A stretch of DNA of 64,000 nucleotides. Origin: GCA-002708315 sp963676635. Its GTDB lineage: Bacteria; Bacteroidota; Bacteroidia; Bacteroidales; F082. Location: positions 930,001 to 994,000 of the forward strand of contig OY781105.1 of assembly GCA_963676635.1 (NCBI GenBank), written 5' to 3'. Each line of letters starts with the position of its first letter. Position 1 is the first letter of the stretch. Positions 8,460-18,597 of this stretch are shown here, piece after piece. Position numbers and translations under genes: made by a program. The notes below the pieces were generated by a model. The model was not told where the DNA came from. It searched no databases and saw nothing but the letters and a program-made list of their open reading frames with translations.

Positions 8460-10775
8460 TTATTTAATATTGATTATTTTTTTTGTGATAAAACTTCCAT
8501 CTGTTGTTATAGCTTTTATAACGTACATTCCTGAGGGATAATTAAATAACATCTTTTGGTTTGAACTGCCATTTAACTCAAACGATTCAATAACCTGACC
8601 GGACATATTTAAGATATAAATATCACCAATTGAATTGTTGTTATTAATAAATGTTACATAACTACCCGAAAAAAACAAATTCAAGTTACTTTCTTCATTA
8701 ACATCTTCGTTACCAACAGTATTGAAATGAATTATAAAACGATCAGGATCATCGGTAATAAAAGCACTAAAAGAATACCAAGGATTAGTATTTAGATCTA
8801 TTTTAATATTCATTGCCACATCCTCAAGAATTATTGTTTCAAAGTCACTTCTCTCAGCCTTTATTGTGTACACACCATCTGCTCCAGCAATAAACGAGAC
8901 TGGTATTGAAGGATTATCATCAATATTAGTTCGCAGATCAACACTCAAGCGTTTACTATCACATTTAGTATATAAAGAAGGAGCTGTGGAATAAAAACTA
9001 TTAATTTTTTTTGTGCCTGCATTGTTATTAGCATGTCCGAACTCAATAATTATTTCATCTTTATAAGAGTTTTGATCATTAGTTACTGATAAACTAAAGC
9101 TATTGAAGGCTTCACTTGCCTTTTGAGGTGGTACATTGTAATGAGTGCGAATATCATTATTAAGACCAAGACTTCCGTTATTTGATGCTTCGACATAAAA
9201 ACCTGCACCCGGCGAAATAACTCTTGAAGCACCATTTGTACCATAAAAGCCTGACAGCGATGTGTTGTACACTCCGAACACCCCCAATGTTTCATTCCAT
9301 ACCCACAAATCAAATCCATTATTATTAACAAGATTACTTCTATCCCATCCTGCAGCTTTCCAGTCTATAAAAGAGGGATATGGATTTCCCACAAGATTGA
9401 AATTTATATTATCAGCTGTTACGGGAATATTAATAGCACCATTGGAAAACACACCACATGAGCTTTTTAGTGGTGAACCTATAAAATCATTATTATATGC
9501 TACAAGATAACCTCTACCGCAAGAAAAAGAAGGTAAAACTCCATATCCTGAAGTATTTACGCCCCACCCTGTTGCTTTTATATTTATCCAATTATTTTCT
9601 GCAACTGTTTCATCAAGGTAATAGAAATCATAAGTTTGTCCATTATGCTGATTAAAATTATCAACAGTTGGAGCATAGTTTCCATCACAAATACCAGGCA
9701 AATCATCACTATAAGGCACCGAAACAAAGTGCCAGGAGTTATCACTTTTTATGTATTGTTTTAATGTTCCTTTACAACCATCGCTATAGTGTAATAATGA
9801 TCCGGTTTCAATGGTGTCCATCTCAATAACAAGACTATTATAATCTTCATTAAAAATATCACCAAAAACCGTTAAACCTTTACCTGAAGGAATAGTTAGT
9901 ATAGCTCCTGACTGTATTGTCAGGTTTTTACAATTTGAAGAATACCACCTAACATCTGTAATCACTGGCTGGATCCCTCCAGAAGGAATAATGCAATCAA
10001 CACCTTTTGTTGGATAATCTCCATTATCCCAATTACCAGGATCACTCCAATTAGATGTACCGTCTGTTTGCCAAGTTATTTCATTTTTCGCTTTAGGTGT
10101 TCCTTGCATATTCAGTCCAGCATTATCCCAGTCATTTTCAATATCTGATCCATCACTATCTATATTAAATCTGTAAAAAAGAGTATTATCTTCCCACGAT
10201 TCTGTGGCTGATGGTACATTATTAAACATATCAATGTTTCCATTATCGATATGCTTTAACAACAACCCGTCGGCATTACCATTTAATTCCATATATGGAA
10301 GAGAAAAATCACAAGAGAAACCATATTCCTGACTAAAATAATAATTTGATCTGCTTATTACAACATAAGAATTAGCAGCTATATAGCCAAACATACTAAG
10401 TACATCATTTGGATAATTGTTTCCGTTGCTATAATGCTCCAAAATAACCCTATCAAGACAAATAGTATTTTCTGTTGTATTATAAATTTCAACGTATGTT
10501 GCACCAAACGATATAGTACTATTTACTTCATTTAATATAAGATCCCCGGAAACGGGTTCAACTGTATCGCTAACACTCCAACAATGCATAAATGCTTGGA
10601 TTACCTTTTTGTAATTCGTTCTAATACTATTCAAGTCTCTAAAAACAATAGCAGCACTATTGTCATATCCATCATTTTCCAGATTCAATGGCTTAGAGGG
10701 CAACAAATGGTTTCCTCTTACATTACCAGAAAATGCTAGTAAAAATGTAACTAAAATAAAAACTGTACTTTTCAT
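8460..10775 (-). CDS. T9SS type A cargo protein with lamin-tail domain
   Basis: A secreted protein of 771 residues. The frame runs to 10829, but the ATG at 10775 gives a proper signal peptide (MKSTVFILVTFLLAFSG). Near residues 75-185 is a lamin-tail domain (LILNEVNS...YVEIYNTTENTICLDRVIL). The middle has repeated Trp/Gly/Asn-rich beta segments of the kind seen in large Bacteroidota surface proteins (NPYPSFIDWKAAGW, GAGFYVEA). The last 75 residues are a type A sorting domain (LNMSGQVIESFELNG...SGMYVIKAITTDGSFITKKI). Export through T9SS and attachment or release at the surface are inferred from that domain. No catalytic domain was recognised. Confidence 0.82.
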   Translation of the reverse strand: MKSTVFILVTFLLAFSGNVRGNHLLPSKPLNLENDGYDNSAAIVFRDLNSIRTNYKKVIQAFMHCWSVSDTVEPVSGDLILNEVNSTISFGATYVEIYNTTENTICLDRVILEHYSNGNNYPNDVLSMFGYIAANSYVVISRSNYYFSQEYGFSCDFSLPYMELNGNADGLLLKHIDNGNIDMFNNVPSATESWEDNTLFYRFNIDSDGSDIENDWDNAGLNMQGTPKAKNEITWQTDGTSNWSDPGNWDNGDYPTKGVDCIIPSGGIQPVITDVRWYSSNCKNLTIQSGAILTIPSGKGLTVFGDIFNEDYNSLVIEMDTIETGSLLHYSDGCKGTLKQYIKSDNSWHFVSVPYSDDLPGICDGNYAPTVDNFNQHNGQTYDFYYLDETVAENNWINIKATGWGVNTSGYGVLPSFSCGRGYLVAYNNDFIGSPLKSSCGVFSNGAINIPVTADNINFNLVGNPYPSFIDWKAAGWDRSNLVNNNGFDLWVWNETLGVFGVYNTSLSGFYGTNGASRVISPGAGFYVEASNNGSLGLNNDIRTHYNVPPQKASEAFNSFSLSVTNDQNSYKDEIIIEFGHANNNAGTKKINSFYSTAPSLYTKCDSKRLSVDLRTNIDDNPSIPVSFIAGADGVYTIKAERSDFETIILEDVAMNIKIDLNTNPWYSFSAFITDDPDRFIIHFNTVGNEDVNEESNLNLFFSGSYVTFINNNNSIGDIYILNMSGQVIESFELNGSSNQKMLFNYPSGMYVIKAITTDGSFITKKIINIK

Positions 10776-11563
10776 GATTTTGTTTTTTTGGTTAATAATT
10801 CTGGAATTAGTAATATTCCAATCATTCAAATTCTTATAAAGCTAACTGTCATCATTCAAAACAACTAAACCTTTTATAAGAAGCGGTTTTCTTAATAACC
10901 GTTTATGTTTTAACAAATTAACAATCTACTTGATTCAATAACCAGACACATTTTTAGAAAATAAGTCAGAGTGAAAAAATACATAATGTATTACTGACAA
11001 TTTCCTAAAACCTAATTAATATCTTAATTTATTGATTTAGGTTATTTACAGCTAATCGTAATTGAATTAAGCCAACAAGCTATTATACATCAAATCAACT
11101 ACCAGAAATTAGTTTAAAATTCATATTATTTATTTAAGGTTAATATTTAAAATTCATATTATTATATAACTATCATACAAGAGAATCCAGAAAGCAAAAC
11201 ATAAAACATTACATACTAAAGGGTTATTATGTTAATGCAACAAATATAACAGTAAAGTACATATCAGCCAAGTTATTTTGATAATTATTTTCCTTATAAG
11301 TATCAACAAAACAAACCCCAGGCCCTTCAGTCTCTCAAATCATTTTTCATTCTTCATTTTTCATTCCCTTGTCCCTACCTGACTGCTTCAGGCGGTTCAC
11401 CTTGTCACTCCTAGTCCCTTGTCCCTTTTATTTTGGTGAACTGTGTCCGACTACCGGCGGATGGTGAGCAGAGCGTTTTTCTCATTTTGTTCCCCTGTCA
11501 TTTTTCATTCTTCATTCTTCATTTTTCATTCTTCATTTTTCATATATTAGCAAAAAAAAAGCT
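10776..11563. other. Long gene-free gap, AT-rich then mosaic repeats
   Basis: From 10776 to about 11310 the DNA is very AT-rich with no credible open frame; it must hold the promoter of the leftward T9SS gene. From about 11310 it turns into mosaic repeat words (TCATTTTTCATTCTTCATT, CCTTGTCACTCC, a segment around GACTGCTTCAGGCGGTTCAC). A block at 11431-11500 is nearly identical to 12253-12322. Confidence 0.6.
11431..11500. repeat. Dispersed repeat block R1, copy 2
   Basis: This block (centre ACTACCGGCGGATGGTGAGC, then GCGTTTTTCTCA and GTTCCCCTGTCATT) recurs with few changes at 12253-12322; its central 34 bases also occur at 458-491. All copies are intergenic, in the same orientation, and followed by CATTCTTCATT-type words. 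Confidence 0.8.
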
Positions 11564-11923
11564 ATGGAACAACAATTAAATGATAGAGAGTATAAACTTG
11601 CCGAAAATGCCAAGATAGTGTACATATTGTATATGGTAAGTATTGCCTTTGGGCTTACAGCAATAATAGGAGTTGTAATTGCCTATGTAAATAAGGACGA
11701 CAGCATGCCTGAGTGGCTGCAATCGCATTATAAGTACATGATAAGCACCTTTTGGAAAGGGATGCTTATGTTAGTTGCAGGGGTTATTACCAGTGTAATC
11801 ATTGTTGGTATCTTTCTTTTAATCTTTTTTACGGTATGGATTATCATTCGCTCCATAAAGGGAATGAAGCGATTAGATCTTATGGAAGCACAGCCTGTAC
11901 CTGATGGCTGGATGTTCGATTAA
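11564..11923 (+). CDS. Small membrane protein, COG3671/DUF4870-like
   Basis: A 119-residue protein with three hydrophobic segments (about 18-40, 66-85 and 85-101). The features IVYILYMV, IGVVIAYVNKDD, PEWLQSHYKYMISTFWKGM and WIIIRSIKGMKRL, with an ending of PxxWMFD type, match a widespread bacterial family of small inner-membrane proteins (COG3671/DUF4870-like) with no known function. The ATG is preceded by a purine-rich stretch after the mosaic repeat. The tRNA-Asp gene follows. Confidence 0.8.
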   Translation: MEQQLNDREYKLAENAKIVYILYMVSIAFGLTAIIGVVIAYVNKDDSMPEWLQSHYKYMISTFWKGMLMLVAGVITSVIIVGIFLLIFFTVWIIIRSIKGMKRLDLMEAQPVPDGWMFD

Positions 11924-11951
11924 AAAAAAGTAACTTTTTTTTCATTTTTTG

Positions 11952-11982
11952 TTTGGTGAATAAAAAAAAGCTATTATTTTTG
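11952..11982 (+). promoter_or_regulatory. Promoter of tRNA-Asp
   Basis: TTTG at 11952-11955, a 19-bp spacer and TATTTTTG at 11975-11982 match the Bacteroidota housekeeping promoter (TTTG-N19-TAnnTTTG) closely. It ends 35 bp before the mature tRNA. Confidence 0.85.
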
Positions 11983-12017
11983 CAGCTCCTTTTTACGAGG
12001 GAGTTCTTAAACAAGAC

Positions 12018-12092
12018 GGTCTGGTAGTTCAGCTTGGTTAGAATACGTGCCTGTCACGCACGGGGTCGCGGGTTCGAGTCCCGTCCAGACCG
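12018..12092 (+). tRNA. tRNA-Asp (anticodon GUC)
   Basis: A full cloverleaf can be drawn: acceptor GGTCTGG/CCAGACC, D-arm GTTC...GAAT, anticodon stem CGTGC/GCACG around loop CTGTCAC (anticodon GTC), T-arm GCGGG-TTCGAGT-CCCGT, discriminator G. The 3' CCA is not encoded. A promoter and an intrinsic terminator bracket it, so it is a single-gene unit. Confidence 0.97.
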
Positions 12093-12097
12093 CAAAA

Positions 12098-12124
12098 GCC
12101 GCTCAATTGAGCGGCTTTTTTTTT
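12098..12124 (+). terminator. Intrinsic terminator of tRNA-Asp
   Basis: GCCGCTCAATTGAGCGGC is a self-complementary hairpin, followed by nine T residues. Confidence 0.93.
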
Positions 12125-12725
12125 GCCAAAAATCGAATAACTACAATAATCAAATAACAATAATCAAATATCAATAACCAAATATCAAACAATAACCAAA
12201 TATCAAATAATAAACAAGCGAAGAGCGGAGGGCTTAGGGCGAAAGGCTTATATTTTGGTGAACTGCGTCCTACTACCGGCGGATGGTGAGCCGAGCGTTT
12301 TTCTCACTTTGTTCCCCTGTCATTCTTCATTCTTCATTCTTCATTTCCCCCCTTGTCACCTTGTCCCCTTGTCCCCTTGTCACCTTGTCACTCCTCGTCC
12401 GTCTGAGGCGGATTCGGCAGGAAAGAAGGGCTTCTGGCTATGCTGGCGGTTTTGATTATTGAATTTTTGATAATTGAAATTTGTTTGTAATTTGATGCTT
12501 GATTATTGGAATTTTAAAGGGAACCTCCTGAGGCGGTCAGGCAGGGACGAGAAGTGACAAGGTTACAAGGTGACAAGGTGACAAGGTGACAAGGTGACAA
12601 GGAGAAACCAGATGACAATCCCGGAGTGTGGGGTTTTGATTATTGAATTTTTGATAATTGAAATTTGTTTGTAATTTGATGCTTGATAATTGAAATTTTA
12701 AAGGACTTAGGGCTTAGCTGATGCT
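12125..12725. repeat. Mosaic repeat region between tRNA-Asp and the LtaS-like gene
   Basis: No gene; the gap is almost wholly repeats. In order: ATAATCAAATATCAATAACC-like words (12140-12220); block R1 (12253-12322); CATTCTTCATT and CCTTGTCA words; block R2 (12450-12520, around GTAATTTGATGCTTGATTAT); a CCTGAGGCGGTC segment; an 8-bp tandem GTGACAAG run (12553-12602); a segment around CAGATGACAATCCCGGAGTG; and a second R2 copy (12634-12704). R2 recurs at about 14857-14922. The block 12541-12704 has an inverted counterpart at 18598-18748. Confidence 0.8.
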
Positions 12726-14660
12726 CTACAAATTGTTGCACAATGTTGTTTCTCTTGTCAAAATCATTTCCTGATGAACTTGCATAAATGACTTAGCATA
12801 CTCAATCATTCGATTAGCTTTTAGTTTATTTTGTTCAAAATAATTGTTTTTACTTTTTGTTCGGTAATTGAATAATTCAGGCTGTCTGCCTTTTTTAATA
12901 ATACAAAAATCAATAGTGTCCAATACTCCAATCTTGTCATCATCATTAACGATAGCAAATTCTCTGCTTTCATTAAGTAAATCAATTCCTAGTGTATTGT
13001 TTACATATGGTTGCTTTATCAACCCCATAATAGTTGGATAAATATCAATTTGACACCCTATTTTGCTAATTACCTTTAGTGAAGAAATTAACTGCGGAGA
13101 ATAAAAAATCAATGGCGTATGGAAGTAACTCAAAGATATATCATATGTGCTACTTACCGGAGCTCCGTGGTCGGCAACAAAAACAAAAATAGTGTTTTCA
13201 AACCATTCTTCTTTCGAAGATAACTCAATAAATCGTTTTAACGACCAGTCTGCATATTCAATAATTTGATCATCAATTACATTAGACTTAGGTGTAAAGT
13301 ATTCAGGTAAATAATAAGGACCATGGTTACTCGCTGTCATAAACGCTACAAAAAACGGTTTTTCTGCTTTTGACAGGTTGTTAATATATGGAATAGCGTA
13401 ACGAAACATATAATCGTCAGGTACCCCCAGAACTGTTTTCACCTCGTTATCCGGATAATCGTTTTGACTTACAACATTCTGAAATTTGTTTGCGCGTAAA
13501 AAACCTTCAACATTATCAAATTGACTGTCGTGAGTAGTAAAATATGTAGTTGAATAACCATTTTGTATCAGAGTATTACTAATACCATCATAATTTCTAA
13601 TTTTTTTCATTGAATGCTGTCTGTACAATGCAGGAAATGAGAATAAAGTGCTGAAAATGCCATTATAAGTATGTTTTCCAGCTGTATATATATTCTCAAA
13701 ATATAAAGATTGCAGAGAAAGGCTATCTAAAAATGGTGTAATATTATGCTTATTTCCATGCCTTTCCATCCATTCAGCACTCATACTTTCCATAATAACA
13801 ATAATAATATTTGGCTTTTTATCTATTATTGAATCAAAAGTGATTTGCCTGGCTATACAAGATGAAAACGTTGTATCCTTGATATTTAAATACTTCCTGA
13901 CATTTTGAATAGCCATTTTTTTATCAATTAATTGTAATTGCTGATTGCAACTTTTCTGTGCATCTAAATAACTACGCACTAAAGTAAAAACAGGGTTCAA
14001 TCCTAACTTATTCAAACAGGCATTATCAGAGAAATAGGCAGTCCCTACCCGAATCGGACTCTTCTTCTCAATTCGCCCTCTTATTCCCAGAAATAAAAAC
14101 CCTAAAAACAACAACGACAAAGCTATATTGATAAATATATTTAGCTTTACAGGATTTTCTTTGTTTGTTTTAATAAAGATACTTCTTAATACTTTGTAAA
14201 AAACTATTTCCAGAATGATAAATGGTACTATTATTAAGAAATATTTAGGTTCTTGTATTATCATCGAAAATACAAAATCCAGATTATCAAACCATACAAA
14301 TGCTCCGATATTGAACCTGTCGTAAAAGTGATTGAAAAAAGGAATATCAGAACCTGAAATAAGAAAGGCTATTGTAAAGAATAAAAATACCCAATAAAAA
14401 ACAATTTTGTATATAAGCTTGCTGCTTTTATTAATAAGCTCAAAGATCAATAAAACCAAAGTTGGAACAATCAATATATAGCCACAAATTACAATATCAA
14501 ATCTAACTCCCATCAAAAACGCCTTCAGAACTGTTTCGATAGTTGTATTCCCGACAAAAACTCTATCAAATTCTGTAACAAAAAGAATTATCCTAAAAAT
14601 TGAAAAGATAATTAATACCAGAATGCATGTTTTTAGTATTAATCTGATGGATCTGTTCAT
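12726..14660 (-). CDS. LtaS-like membrane sulfatase/phosphoglycerol transferase family protein
   Basis: A 644-residue protein with about five N-terminal membrane helices (to roughly residue 180) and an extracytoplasmic alkaline-phosphatase-superfamily domain (about 280-590). Metal and active-site motifs are present: IIVIMES with the first metal-binding Glu near 290, the Thr nucleophile near 330 in AGKHTYNG, ASNHGPYY near 446, and ADHG near 495. This is the architecture of lipoteichoic acid synthase and related phosphoglycerol or phosphoethanolamine transferases. In a Gram-negative bacterium the likely product is a modified glycan or lipid at the envelope; the substrate is unknown. The gene is alone, with mosaic repeats on both sides. 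Confidence 0.87.
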   Translation of the reverse strand: MNRSIRLILKTCILVLIIFSIFRIILFVTEFDRVFVGNTTIETVLKAFLMGVRFDIVICGYILIVPTLVLLIFELINKSSKLIYKIVFYWVFLFFTIAFLISGSDIPFFNHFYDRFNIGAFVWFDNLDFVFSMIIQEPKYFLIIVPFIILEIVFYKVLRSIFIKTNKENPVKLNIFINIALSLLFLGFLFLGIRGRIEKKSPIRVGTAYFSDNACLNKLGLNPVFTLVRSYLDAQKSCNQQLQLIDKKMAIQNVRKYLNIKDTTFSSCIARQITFDSIIDKKPNIIIVIMESMSAEWMERHGNKHNITPFLDSLSLQSLYFENIYTAGKHTYNGIFSTLFSFPALYRQHSMKKIRNYDGISNTLIQNGYSTTYFTTHDSQFDNVEGFLRANKFQNVVSQNDYPDNEVKTVLGVPDDYMFRYAIPYINNLSKAEKPFFVAFMTASNHGPYYLPEYFTPKSNVIDDQIIEYADWSLKRFIELSSKEEWFENTIFVFVADHGAPVSSTYDISLSYFHTPLIFYSPQLISSLKVISKIGCQIDIYPTIMGLIKQPYVNNTLGIDLLNESREFAIVNDDDKIGVLDTIDFCIIKKGRQPELFNYRTKSKNNYFEQNKLKANRMIEYAKSFMQVHQEMILTRETTLCNNL

Positions 14661-14999
14661 GTGTTTTTCAAATAAACTTTATTTAACCATCTGGACCTTA
14701 TTCTAACGATAGTCAATTTCAAAACAAAAATAATAAATAAGAAATAGAAAGGAGAAAAAAGTTGAGAGAAAAGAGCAGAGATCAAAACAAATCACAAACA
14801 ATAACCAATAATCAAATACCAATACCCAAACATTCAGATAACATCAAAATATTTAGTTTTAATCATTGAAATTTTGATAATTGAAATTTGATTGTAATTT
14901 GATGCTTGATTATTGGAATTTAAGCGAAGGGCGAAAGAGCGAAGAGCGAAGAGCAAAGGGCTTAGGGCTTAGGGCTAAGAGCTTAGGGCTTCGCTCTTT
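14661..14999. repeat. Gap with R2 copy and short direct repeats
   Basis: Upstream DNA of the LtaS-like gene, then mosaic repeats: CAATAACCAATAATCAAATA words, an R2 copy (about 14857-14922), tandem GCGAAGA-like words and GGGCTTA repeats ending at the stop codon of the next gene. No gene was seen. Confidence 0.7.
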
Positions 15000-17900
15000 T
15001 TATCGTATCAGCATAACAGTCCCCATCCTACTCTCCACAAGTGCATTTGATTGCACAGAGGTATTATAGCTAACTTTAAACACATATGACTCCATGGGGC
15101 AATCGCTGCCCTTATACGTCCCATCCCAGCCTTGCGTAATATCGCTGGTATGAAATATTTGCGCACCCCATCTGTTAAAAATTGACAACGAGAAAACAGC
15201 AATATTAGCAGAAGGAGTAACAACCTTAAATTCATCATTCTCTCCGTCGCCATTTGGAGTAAATGCATTTGGGAAATAAACATTTATAAGCTCATTTGTT
15301 GTTTTAAACACCACATATGAAGAATCAATACCAACACAACCCTGTTGCGATTCCACTTCCGCCACATACCAACCTTCATTCTCAGCCCTTACAGTCTGTG
15401 TTGTATCGCCCGTATTCCACCAATAATGCATAAATCCGGCACCAGCATCCAGGTCAATAGGATCCTCGGTAAAAATAGTATCGTATAAAGCAAATTGCGG
15501 TAATGGAATATCATTCACTGTAACATCAATTCCAGTTTCCTGATAACAGCCAGCAGTATCAGTAGCTTTCAACCTATACTCACCAGCATCTGCGAACTGA
15601 ATGTCATTCAACAATACTGATTCATTGTTATTTGTTGTCCCATCCGGAAAGATCCATAAATAATTTACCTGTCCGTTGCCGGAGATAAGGTCAGGAGTAA
15701 GGATTACTGAATCACCTTTGCATACTTTTTCTGAGGTCGTTATTGAAAAATACACCTCTTTAAATATAATCACTTCACCCATCTGATAGATAACCGGTAT
15801 CTGATTACCAGAAGAGTTGTAAAAAACATTAGCACCGGTTGCTCCATCCCATTCAATGGAACTGGAACCAGAATCTGATGCATCGAAAATAATATCTGCT
15901 AATTTACTATTTGCAGGAAGTGTAACAGAAGGATCGTCCCACCTTAGTTCAACTTTACCCTCTGCCGGAAACAGGAACACTTTTAACGAATCTTCCAGTA
16001 AAGTATGTGCATTCATATATCCCTGGCATAACAGTTTATCCGGATTGAATAACAGAGTAGCTGTGAAGCTTGATACATCATTAAAGTTTGTTACATATAA
16101 TGGCACATAAGCCACATTACCCGGACAAACCCCATCTTCTCCGGCAATAGCCTCCAGCTTAATTGTAATATCTTCCTGAACTTCTACAATAAAAGTAGTA
16201 TCACATCCATATTTATCACTAACAACGCAGGTATAGAATCCTGCAGATAGTCCGGTAAACAAACCATTATTAATCTGGATAGTAGCCCCGTTATCATTAG
16301 AATAAAAAATAGTATCACTTGCCGACACAGCGGTAATAGAAATCTGTCCGTCACTCATTCCGGATGACTCAGGTGTTATTTGTACATCAGTAATTTCAGG
16401 ACCACCGATAGTATTAATAATAACAGGATTGTTTATATATGCATCCTCACACAAAGAAGAATCCTGTACCCTTACTGCATATGCCCCGGAAGATAAACCA
16501 TTAAAGTCACCCATATTTTTAAAGTAATTTGCCCCATTATCAATGGAATAGTAGAGCATATCCCCCAATCCTGATGTTGCTGTGATATTAATGGCACCAT
16601 CCATCTGATTACAATGTTCATGAGTAAATGCAACGCTTTCAACAAGCACATCACCCACATCGATAATTGAATAAGGGCCAAACTCTGTTACGCAGTTATT
16701 ACCATCAGTAACTTGCAGAGTATAATTACCAACCTGCAGGTGATACATATCCAGCGAAGTGGCAATAGTATCACCCAGATCATCAATCCAGTTATATGTA
16801 TATGGTGGAACGCCAGCTATTGCTAATCCGCGTACGGAACCTGTACTGCCTCCACAAGTAGTGGGACTAATTATAAGATTAGCAGAATCAACAGAAGACT
16901 CAGGAAATTTTGAAATATGAATGGAGTCATAGGCAAAACAGCCACCATCGCTGGTAACTTCAACCCAATACCAACCTGTGTCGCTAACAGTTACATGACT
17001 TGTTCCAAAATTTCCCGTACTCCATGAGTAGAAATGCGGACCACATTCAGCATCCAAAGTAATATCTGCATTATAGCAAATTGATGTATCAGGACCAAGA
17101 TCAGGATTTGGAGCATTTTCAATTTCAACTATCCTGCTGGTATGCTCAAACCTCCCTGATGGATACCAAACATCTACTTCTACTTCATATAATCCATCGG
17201 TTGAAAAAATATGCACCGGGTTTATTTCATTGGAAGTGTTGTTAGAGCCAGAAGCAATATCATCAAAAGACCATTCAATTGAAGCAGGCTCAGGATTGAA
17301 AAACGATTTGAACTGAATTGGTTCTCCTGCACATACGCCATCATAATCGAATCGATAGAGATAATCCATTAAAATAACAGGCATAGCTTCAGACGTTTCT
17401 CCAGGCGCTACAGAAACAGCATTATTCTGGCATTCACAAGCTGTTCCTTTTAACCAGGGCTTATTAATCGATCCAACAATGGAATTTGATGGTGTACCCG
17501 GACTATTTTCCCAGTCTGTCATGTAATATATCTTACCATCAGTGGCAAGCTGCAGCCCTCTGCCTTTATTGCCAGAAACAACATTTACAGCTGATTGAGA
17601 AAAAAGCATTGCATCATCAATATATTGCATTTCATATTGACGGATAACAATTACACTCATTTCATCAACGTATGATATATAAACAAATTTTGAATCTGGA
17701 GAAAATTCCATATCACCGGGCGAATAATAATCGTTCTCATGATTGTATAAATACTCAACCTCTCCGGTTTCAGAATTAAAAGTACATATCTCAATCTTTT
17801 TATGAAACCCGGCAAATAACGTAAAAAGATATTTTTTGTCATATGACAGTTTCATATATGAGAATTGTTGCTCTATTTCACCCACATGGGGAGCAGGCGA

Positions 17901-18500
17901 ATAAACCGGATTTGTATCAATTCCGTCGGGAGTAATGAGAAAGGCCATAAATCTATCATCCCTTATGTCCCGGCTAATTATCCATATATCTCTTTTGTTT
18001 TTATGATATGTAGCTGTAAACAATTCATCAATATCACTTGAATTTTGTAGCCTGACATCTTTTTCAATAACAGCTCCAAGTCCATTATTCAGGCTCATAT
18101 CAACAACATTATAAAAAATAGAAGTTGCAGCTCCGGGGATATTAATTGAAGTAGTCTTGAATACAAAATACAGTGAATCTGATTCAGGCCATGGTACTAT
18201 CAACCCATTCTGAAGCCCACTACCCCATTCTTGCAAATCTTCACTGTTTTCCATTATTTCATGGATTGAATTATAAATAGGACTAACACCATTATATAAT
18301 AGCAGATTTCCCAATGAGTCACACATTGTACCACAGCCTCCGGAATGGCCGTCTATTAAACCATTATTATCAACAACAGGCTCTCCTGAAGTAAAGTTTA
18401 ATCCACAACTACGACCAAAATACCAACGATCGGCTTGCCTTTGAGAATAAGATGACAAAACAATTAAAAACAGTAGCGTAATTAATATTATCTTTTTCAT
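15000..18500 (-). CDS. T9SS type B cargo: propeller, PKD, SprB-like repeats and cohesin-like module
   Basis: A secreted protein of 1,166 residues. The frame could begin at 18605, but the ATG at 18500 gives the signal peptide MKKIILITLLFLIVLSSYSQ. Residues about 20-410 look like a beta-propeller (DRWYFGRSCGLNF, DMEFSPDSKFVYISYV). A PKD-like domain (IEWSFDD) follows, then SprB-like modules (TCGGSTGSVRGLAIAGVPPYTYNW). Residues about 783-910 resemble a cohesin module (PGNVAYVPLYVTNFNDVSSF...LLFNPDKLLCQGY). The last 95 residues are the gliding-motility-associated type B domain (FPNAFTPNGDGENDEF...IFNRWGAQIF...GWDGTYKG). It is downstream of the PorP/SprF gene, with a repeat-filled 281-bp gap between them. 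Confidence 0.88.
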   Translation of the reverse strand: MKKIILITLLFLIVLSSYSQRQADRWYFGRSCGLNFTSGEPVVDNNGLIDGHSGGCGTMCDSLGNLLLYNGVSPIYNSIHEIMENSEDLQEWGSGLQNGLIVPWPESDSLYFVFKTTSINIPGAATSIFYNVVDMSLNNGLGAVIEKDVRLQNSSDIDELFTATYHKNKRDIWIISRDIRDDRFMAFLITPDGIDTNPVYSPAPHVGEIEQQFSYMKLSYDKKYLFTLFAGFHKKIEICTFNSETGEVEYLYNHENDYYSPGDMEFSPDSKFVYISYVDEMSVIVIRQYEMQYIDDAMLFSQSAVNVVSGNKGRGLQLATDGKIYYMTDWENSPGTPSNSIVGSINKPWLKGTACECQNNAVSVAPGETSEAMPVILMDYLYRFDYDGVCAGEPIQFKSFFNPEPASIEWSFDDIASGSNNTSNEINPVHIFSTDGLYEVEVDVWYPSGRFEHTSRIVEIENAPNPDLGPDTSICYNADITLDAECGPHFYSWSTGNFGTSHVTVSDTGWYWVEVTSDGGCFAYDSIHISKFPESSVDSANLIISPTTCGGSTGSVRGLAIAGVPPYTYNWIDDLGDTIATSLDMYHLQVGNYTLQVTDGNNCVTEFGPYSIIDVGDVLVESVAFTHEHCNQMDGAINITATSGLGDMLYYSIDNGANYFKNMGDFNGLSSGAYAVRVQDSSLCEDAYINNPVIINTIGGPEITDVQITPESSGMSDGQISITAVSASDTIFYSNDNGATIQINNGLFTGLSAGFYTCVVSDKYGCDTTFIVEVQEDITIKLEAIAGEDGVCPGNVAYVPLYVTNFNDVSSFTATLLFNPDKLLCQGYMNAHTLLEDSLKVFLFPAEGKVELRWDDPSVTLPANSKLADIIFDASDSGSSSIEWDGATGANVFYNSSGNQIPVIYQMGEVIIFKEVYFSITTSEKVCKGDSVILTPDLISGNGQVNYLWIFPDGTTNNNESVLLNDIQFADAGEYRLKATDTAGCYQETGIDVTVNDIPLPQFALYDTIFTEDPIDLDAGAGFMHYWWNTGDTTQTVRAENEGWYVAEVESQQGCVGIDSSYVVFKTTNELINVYFPNAFTPNGDGENDEFKVVTPSANIAVFSLSIFNRWGAQIFHTSDITQGWDGTYKGSDCPMESYVFKVSYNTSVQSNALVESRMGTVMLIR

Positions 18501-18597
18501 ACTGCCATGTTTTACAGATGTATATATGACAGTTAAGTGATGGAAGACCCTTATTTTGAGTTCAATATTGGGATTGAGAAGGAGGGGGTTACTTTTA

